Shown one piece after another: positions 60,501 through 64,000 of a stretch of DNA of 64,000 nucleotides. How positions within the stretch are numbered: position 1 is the first letter of the stretch; every line of letters begins with the position of its first letter. The translations under genes were made by a program, and so were the position numbers. Below the pieces are notes generated by a model that was not told the DNA's origin, did no database searches, and saw only the letters and a list, made by a program, of their open reading frames with translations. The DNA is from Myrmaecium sp. VS I D KN 1. Its lineage: Eukaryota > Ascomycota > Dothideomycetes > Valsariales > Valsariaceae. The stretch is taken from the NCBI GenBank assembly GCA_019775845.1, contig JADQAV010000015.1:1302001-1366000 (forward strand), written 5' to 3'.

Positions 60501-61428
60501 NNNNNNNNGAGGAGCGAGGAGCGAGGAGCGAGGAGCGAGGCGATGGACGCCGGGGAGGTGAGGGAAAGGCGGTGTGCCTGAGCACGAAATTGACGGGTTG
60601 AGGGTGTTATTGTTGCCGTTGCCAGGTCATGGATGGCAGCTTATGTCCTTACGTCATTGGGCCTGTTGCCCGGCACGGCTGAGGTTGCTTTTGTTTGGAA
60701 CTGACTGGAAAGCAGGCTGAACAACTCGTGCTGGAGATATTGTCGAGTAATGAAACGATACACGGCATAAAAGTAGTGAGTCGTGCAGGCGTAGCAGTCT
60801 GGTACGCTTCATGGGTACGGCTTCGTGGATACAGCCTTCGAACCAGATTGTTGTGTAATATGGTAATGAGACGTCGATGAAGCAGCCTGGTCTTTGATGC
60901 ATGGAAGCCTTTCTGCCATGAGCTTGGCCATATGCTAAATATATACTTGGATGTGAGGTAATAGCACCCGACAATGATTCCAATTCCTCTCAGTAGCCCA
61001 TGTCTATAATCTGTTCCCGTCGCGTCAAATGTTGATGTTTTTGACTGTTCTCTGCTTGGCTTTCCAGGCGTCTGATCGCTGCTGTTGACCTCAAACAGGA
61101 CTCAAACAAGCATTCAACTCGTTATATATGACTGAAGCTTCCTATAATGCTCTATAAGCGGGGATAATATAACGAGCGATCTCCGACCGAGCGAAGTAGC
61201 TAGGACGATTAATAGTAGAGAGGGTAAGTAGAGATAATACGAGTAGCGCTTTTTAAACATCAGTAGTACTTTGTCGCCTCCTTGAGCGTTAATTCATTCT
61301 GGTCTTTGAAGCGACCCTATTCCTCCTGTAACTCCCGTGGCGCTCTTCAAAATTCGAGCTGCAGAGCAATTCATCCGTGCCATCTTCTCCAGTGAAGAAG
61401 TGCACCTTCCCTGAGGCTGCCGTGGCAG
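57565..61428. other. Gene-poor region with assembly gap
   Basis: 3.9 kb with no supported gene. A frame of 271 codons (59398-60213 minus) has no recognisable domain. An assembly gap lies at 60426-60508. A purine-rich GAGCGAG repeat borders its right side. Confidence 0.4.
60426..60540. repeat. N gap at a GAGCGAG tandem repeat
   Basis: 83 N (60426-60508) are followed at once by four to five copies of a 7-bp GAGGAGC-type unit (60509-60540). The assembly probably failed in the tandem array, so its true length is unknown. Confidence 0.8.
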
Positions 61429-61776
61429 TCAACAGTGCCGGGGCTTCCTCCGCACACCGAGGCCTCGGTCAATTCGCCCTGCCTCGTCATAATCCCAGTC
61501 GAAGTGCCTTGGTTTCACCCTTCCTCCACCATAAGCCTTACAACGCTTAATTGTAGTCCCTATATCATAGCACGTCGTATCCGCTTCCTGGCGAAGTAGT
61601 GCCGCGCGTCGAAGATAGTCCGGGTGCGTTTTATTGAGGTTATATAAGGCAGCTAAGATCTTATTATGGTGTGCGACTTGCTCCAGATAGTACCTCCATT
61701 TGGCCTGGTGCTTTTCTTCGAGCGTGAGAGTGGTGGATTGGTGCGCTTGTGAGGCTTGATTTTCTTGAGACGGCAT
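61429..61776 (-). CDS. Unrecognised small protein, tandem paralogue A
   Basis: A single exon gives 115 residues from the ATG at 61776; a TATATAT box lies about 30 bp upstream. The core (residues 27-83) is WRYYLEQVAHHNK, then NLNKTHPDYLRRAALLRQEA, then DIGTTIKRCKAYG. It looks like two or three amphipathic helices. Hand alignment with the protein at 63362-63706 gives 26 identities in 57 positions without a gap, so they are paralogues. The N-terminus is Gln/Ser/Thr-rich and the C-terminus is basic (VKPRHF, VRRKPRHC). There is no signal peptide or membrane helix. Function unknown. Confidence 0.75.
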   Translation of the reverse strand: MPSQENQASQAHQSTTLTLEEKHQAKWRYYLEQVAHHNKILAALYNLNKTHPDYLRRAALLRQEADTTCYDIGTTIKRCKAYGGGRVKPRHFDWDYDEAGRIDRGLGVRRKPRHC

Positions 61777-62388
61777 TTGTGGATGTGGTAGATGCTATAT
61801 ATGGAGGGATGCTGTGCTGCTGAGGGTGGCTGGAATATCCTCAGATCTGCCTGAGGCTAGTGGTGTGGATATGAATCTCGGACGAGGTGAGTGACTGGAA
61901 GATCTGGAGGTATAGGCGGTATGAGAAGGCTAGACGTTGTGGAAGCGGCGTTAACGGGGAATTCGTGGGTTTCAAATATATATGCCGTACAATAGACTTA
62001 AGGCCTTGTTGAGAGAGCACATTGTAGCATCCAGTGGCAATGATTCAGAACTGCACTATACGAATTACTTGAACATTGCTGATTTAACTGACCAAGGCAT
62101 GAGTAATGGGCCTTTGCTCCATTTCCTGTTCTAAAACCTGCGTTTTTTTTTTTGCCCACGTTCTAGCTATAATTGCGTTCTGCCTTGACTATATCCAAGC
62201 ATGTAATGGAAGAGGAACTGGATGTAGGTTGGTTGGATGCCTACAGAAGGCGGTATCGGAGGTCCATTGATAAAAGGAAAGAAATGAAAAGAAGAGAGCG
62301 ATAATACGTCCGGAAAATTCCCCTGCTACGAGAAAGGACAGTAAGTTAGCAACATGTCCATCCTGCAACTATTCGGGAACGTTGCCTT
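61777..62388. other. Intergenic region between paralogues A and C
   Basis: Moderate-GC DNA with the promoter of paralogue A on the left. No gene is seen. Confidence 0.4.
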
Positions 62389-62862
62389 TCAAGGGAGTTC
62401 GTTCTCCTTATCCTCATCATTGTCTTCGTCGCTATCCAACTCTTCGGAGGACTTGCTCTTCTTCGCCTCGGGTTCTGCATTATCTTCATCAGCATCCATC
62501 GAGGAAGCCTTGCGTTTGACCGATTCCGTCAAAAGCCCATCAGGGGGAGAAGAATCCATACCGTCTACGGATGTGGACGCCTCAGAAGATGACCCAAGCA
62601 AGTCCGCATCCATCTTCTCTACGAGAGCCTCCATGCACTCCCGGGTCTCGTTCATTCCGCGGCGAGCGAACATCAGCTCTCGGCTGAGGACAGTAAGTCG
62701 GAGAAGGTATCGAGGGGTCGACTCGTTGATACCGGTGAGGTTGTCTGCCAGCTCGCTCCAGTACTCGTTCAGAGTATGGTAGTGCTCTCGTAGAACGTAG
62801 TGTTTTGCCGCGTCGGAGATCTGCGCCTGCATGATGTGGTAGGGAGAGATATAGAGATACAT
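62389..62862 (-). CDS. Unrecognised small protein, tandem paralogue C with acidic tail
   Basis: From the ATG at 62862 the frame gives 157 residues (MYLYISPYHIMQAQIS...). It stays open to an ATG at 63285, but the extra residues include a Ser/Asn repeat encoded by CCAACTC-type repeats and lie upstream of where the paralogues start, so I prefer the short form. The core (HYHTLNEYW, PRYLLRLTVLSRELM, GMNETRECMEAL) aligns without gaps to paralogue B with 13 identities in 54. Unlike A and B it has an acidic tail with a nuclear-signal-like patch (EPEAKKSKSSEELDSDEDN). Function unknown. Confidence 0.65.
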   Translation of the reverse strand: MYLYISPYHIMQAQISDAAKHYVLREHYHTLNEYWSELADNLTGINESTPRYLLRLTVLSRELMFARRGMNETRECMEALVEKMDADLLGSSSEASTSVDGMDSSPPDGLLTESVKRKASSMDADEDNAEPEAKKSKSSEELDSDEDNDEDKENELP

Positions 62863-63361
62863 TGTAATTGTTTTCGAAGGGGATCGTTGGATGTGGGTGT
62901 TTCGAGATGGGTTGGTTTGGGAATAATTGTTTCGGGAAGAGTTGGATCGGGACGAGTTGGATTGGGAGGAGTTGGATCGGGGAGGATTGAGTCCAGGTCG
63001 TCCTTTTATGAAGATGGAATGCGGTTGAGCTATGTTAAGGTCACATCGAACGTCCTCCGTGACCGGTTCTCTTAACGTCTGGGTATTAGTAACTGTCCGC
63101 ATAGTTACGTACTGTGACTTATGAGTGTTCAAGCACGCCCCGCAATGGATGGACTTTGTAACGTACTGTATATAAAAACCTGGAACGTCGAACGGTAACC
63201 GGGCGAAATTTTGTTCATTAATTCTCCGGTGACACATGTTACCTATCTGCTTGCTCCGGACACAAACCTCCGGCCGTCTGTTCATGCTCCTATAGCATTA
63301 AGGACTTGGAGTTTCCTCTCATCATTGTCACGGCTCCTTTAACAGATAACGCTTTCTCAAT
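62863..63361. repeat. Upstream region of paralogue C with short tandem repeat
   Basis: It contains imperfect repeats of a GAGTTGGATCGGGAC-like unit (about 62937-62985, + strand). It could be 5' leader or, if the 63285 start is used, code for an Asn/Ser-rich N-terminus. Confidence 0.4.
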
Positions 63362-63706
63362 CTAGATGGTATAGCTCGATAGTGTCGCCCCACCGCATCC
63401 GCGAGGAGCCAGAATCCCCACCACCGCCTGCGGCGTCGTCAGAAACCGCCAGCCTTCATCAGTGCCTAAGGCTTTCAAGCAGTTGATCGTCGTCGCCATG
63501 TCCTCGCTCGTCGCCCTCAACTCTTCTTCTAGAAGTGCCGCTCGCCGGTAGTAGTTTGAAGTGGTCGGATCGAGGTTACGGCACATCTTCAAAATGGGTT
63601 GGAAGTGGTCGGCTTGGTAAAGGTAGTGCTTCCATAAGAGGTTTAGCTTTTCATCAATGGTAAATGTTGCCCTCGCGATCGTGAAGGCGAGGGTGGAACG
63701 CGGCAT
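63362..63706 (-). CDS. Unrecognised small protein, tandem paralogue B
   Basis: A single exon gives 114 residues from the ATG at 63706, with an ATATATA box about 35 bp upstream. The core (residues 25-81) is WKHYLYQADHFQ, NLDPTTSNYYRRAALLEEEL and DMATTINCLKALG, matching paralogue A position by position. The C-terminal 30 residues (GWRFLTTPQAVVGILAPRGCG) differ from A. There is no signal peptide. Function unknown; frame integrity and conserved core suggest a working gene. Confidence 0.75.
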   Translation of the reverse strand: MPRSTLAFTIARATFTIDEKLNLLWKHYLYQADHFQPILKMCRNLDPTTSNYYRRAALLEEELRATSEDMATTINCLKALGTDEGWRFLTTPQAVVGILAPRGCGGATLSSYTI

Positions 63707-64000
63707 GTTAGGCGGGGGTGTATTGGAGTGTGGGTATATATGTTGCTTTCTCTTGCTTTGCTACAATTATTGATGTTCTGTGGAAGACGGAGCACGTCAA
63801 GCTATCGCGTGATAGTTGACCTTCCTAGGAGGCGTACCGCAGTTTTAACAAGATCTTGAAATCGAGAAAATGTGTTATGACGGAACTGCTCGAGCGGGAG
63901 CAATGAAGTGAACGGTTGCAGAACAATGTCGACACAATGTTGTATCTGCACGCCCGGAGTGTAGTTCCGTAAACGTCGGAGTTCCAGAAGCGGGCCTCTT
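63707..64000. other. Right edge, upstream of paralogue B
   Basis: It holds the promoter of paralogue B and nothing else that I recognise. Confidence 0.4.

Overview
The window is nuclear DNA of a filamentous ascomycete (Pezizomycotina). Short 47-80 nt introns with GT...AG ends, a fatty-acid oxygenase of the Ppo family, a GPI-anchored cysteine-rich wall protein, and TA-rich blocks that look like the product of repeat-induced point mutation all point there. The coding style (GC-rich, Pro/Ser/Ala-rich low-complexity tails) would suit Eurotiomycetes, but the species cannot be read from the sequence. Two runs of N (57537-57538 and 60426-60508) show it is a draft assembly.

Layout. 1-194: first exon of an ABC-A type transporter running off the left edge. 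1471-6868: a 1776-residue disordered protein with a candidate N-myristoylation start. 8802-10224: NAD-dependent glycerol-3-phosphate dehydrogenase. 11584-12296: GPI-anchored secreted protein. 12.3-18.0 kb: gene-poor stretch with microsatellites, two AT-rich relics and a decayed carboxylesterase. 18.0-35.7 kb: a dense conserved block with proteasome beta7, an HCNGP-like protein, proteasome beta6, Pex10, a nine-exon Ppo oxygenase, a DUF2235 hydrolase, a U1A/U2B''-type RRM protein, the Arp2/3 subunit ARPC1 and an Naa40-type acetyltransferase. At 35997-36557 there is a five-exon LYR-motif gene with no long open frame. 37.5-43.6 kb carries three unrecognised single-exon genes on the + strand, two of them with a shared C-terminal motif. 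49.9-51.9 kb: a leucine-rich-repeat protein. 52435-53871: a 1.4-kb AT-rich element with terminal inverted repeats and a 5-bp target duplication. 54.7-56.9 kb: a protein resembling the fungal transcription-factor-associated family. 57.5 kb: a tRNA broken by an N gap. 61.4-63.7 kb: three tandem minus-strand paralogues of an unrecognised family of about 115 residues.

Function. The conserved block is housekeeping: proteasome core, peroxisome import, splicing, actin nucleation, histone N-acetylation and mitochondrial assembly. Several pairs share short divergent promoters of about 280-345 bp. The accessory parts (14.6-17.4, 36.6-48 and 57-64 kb) have lower coding density, more AT, relics and orphan gene families. 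The best candidates for something undescribed are the tandem small paralogues at 61-64 kb and the family carrying the GGVGDLP motif at 37-44 kb. All exon joins were worked out by eye from splice signals and reading-frame continuity.
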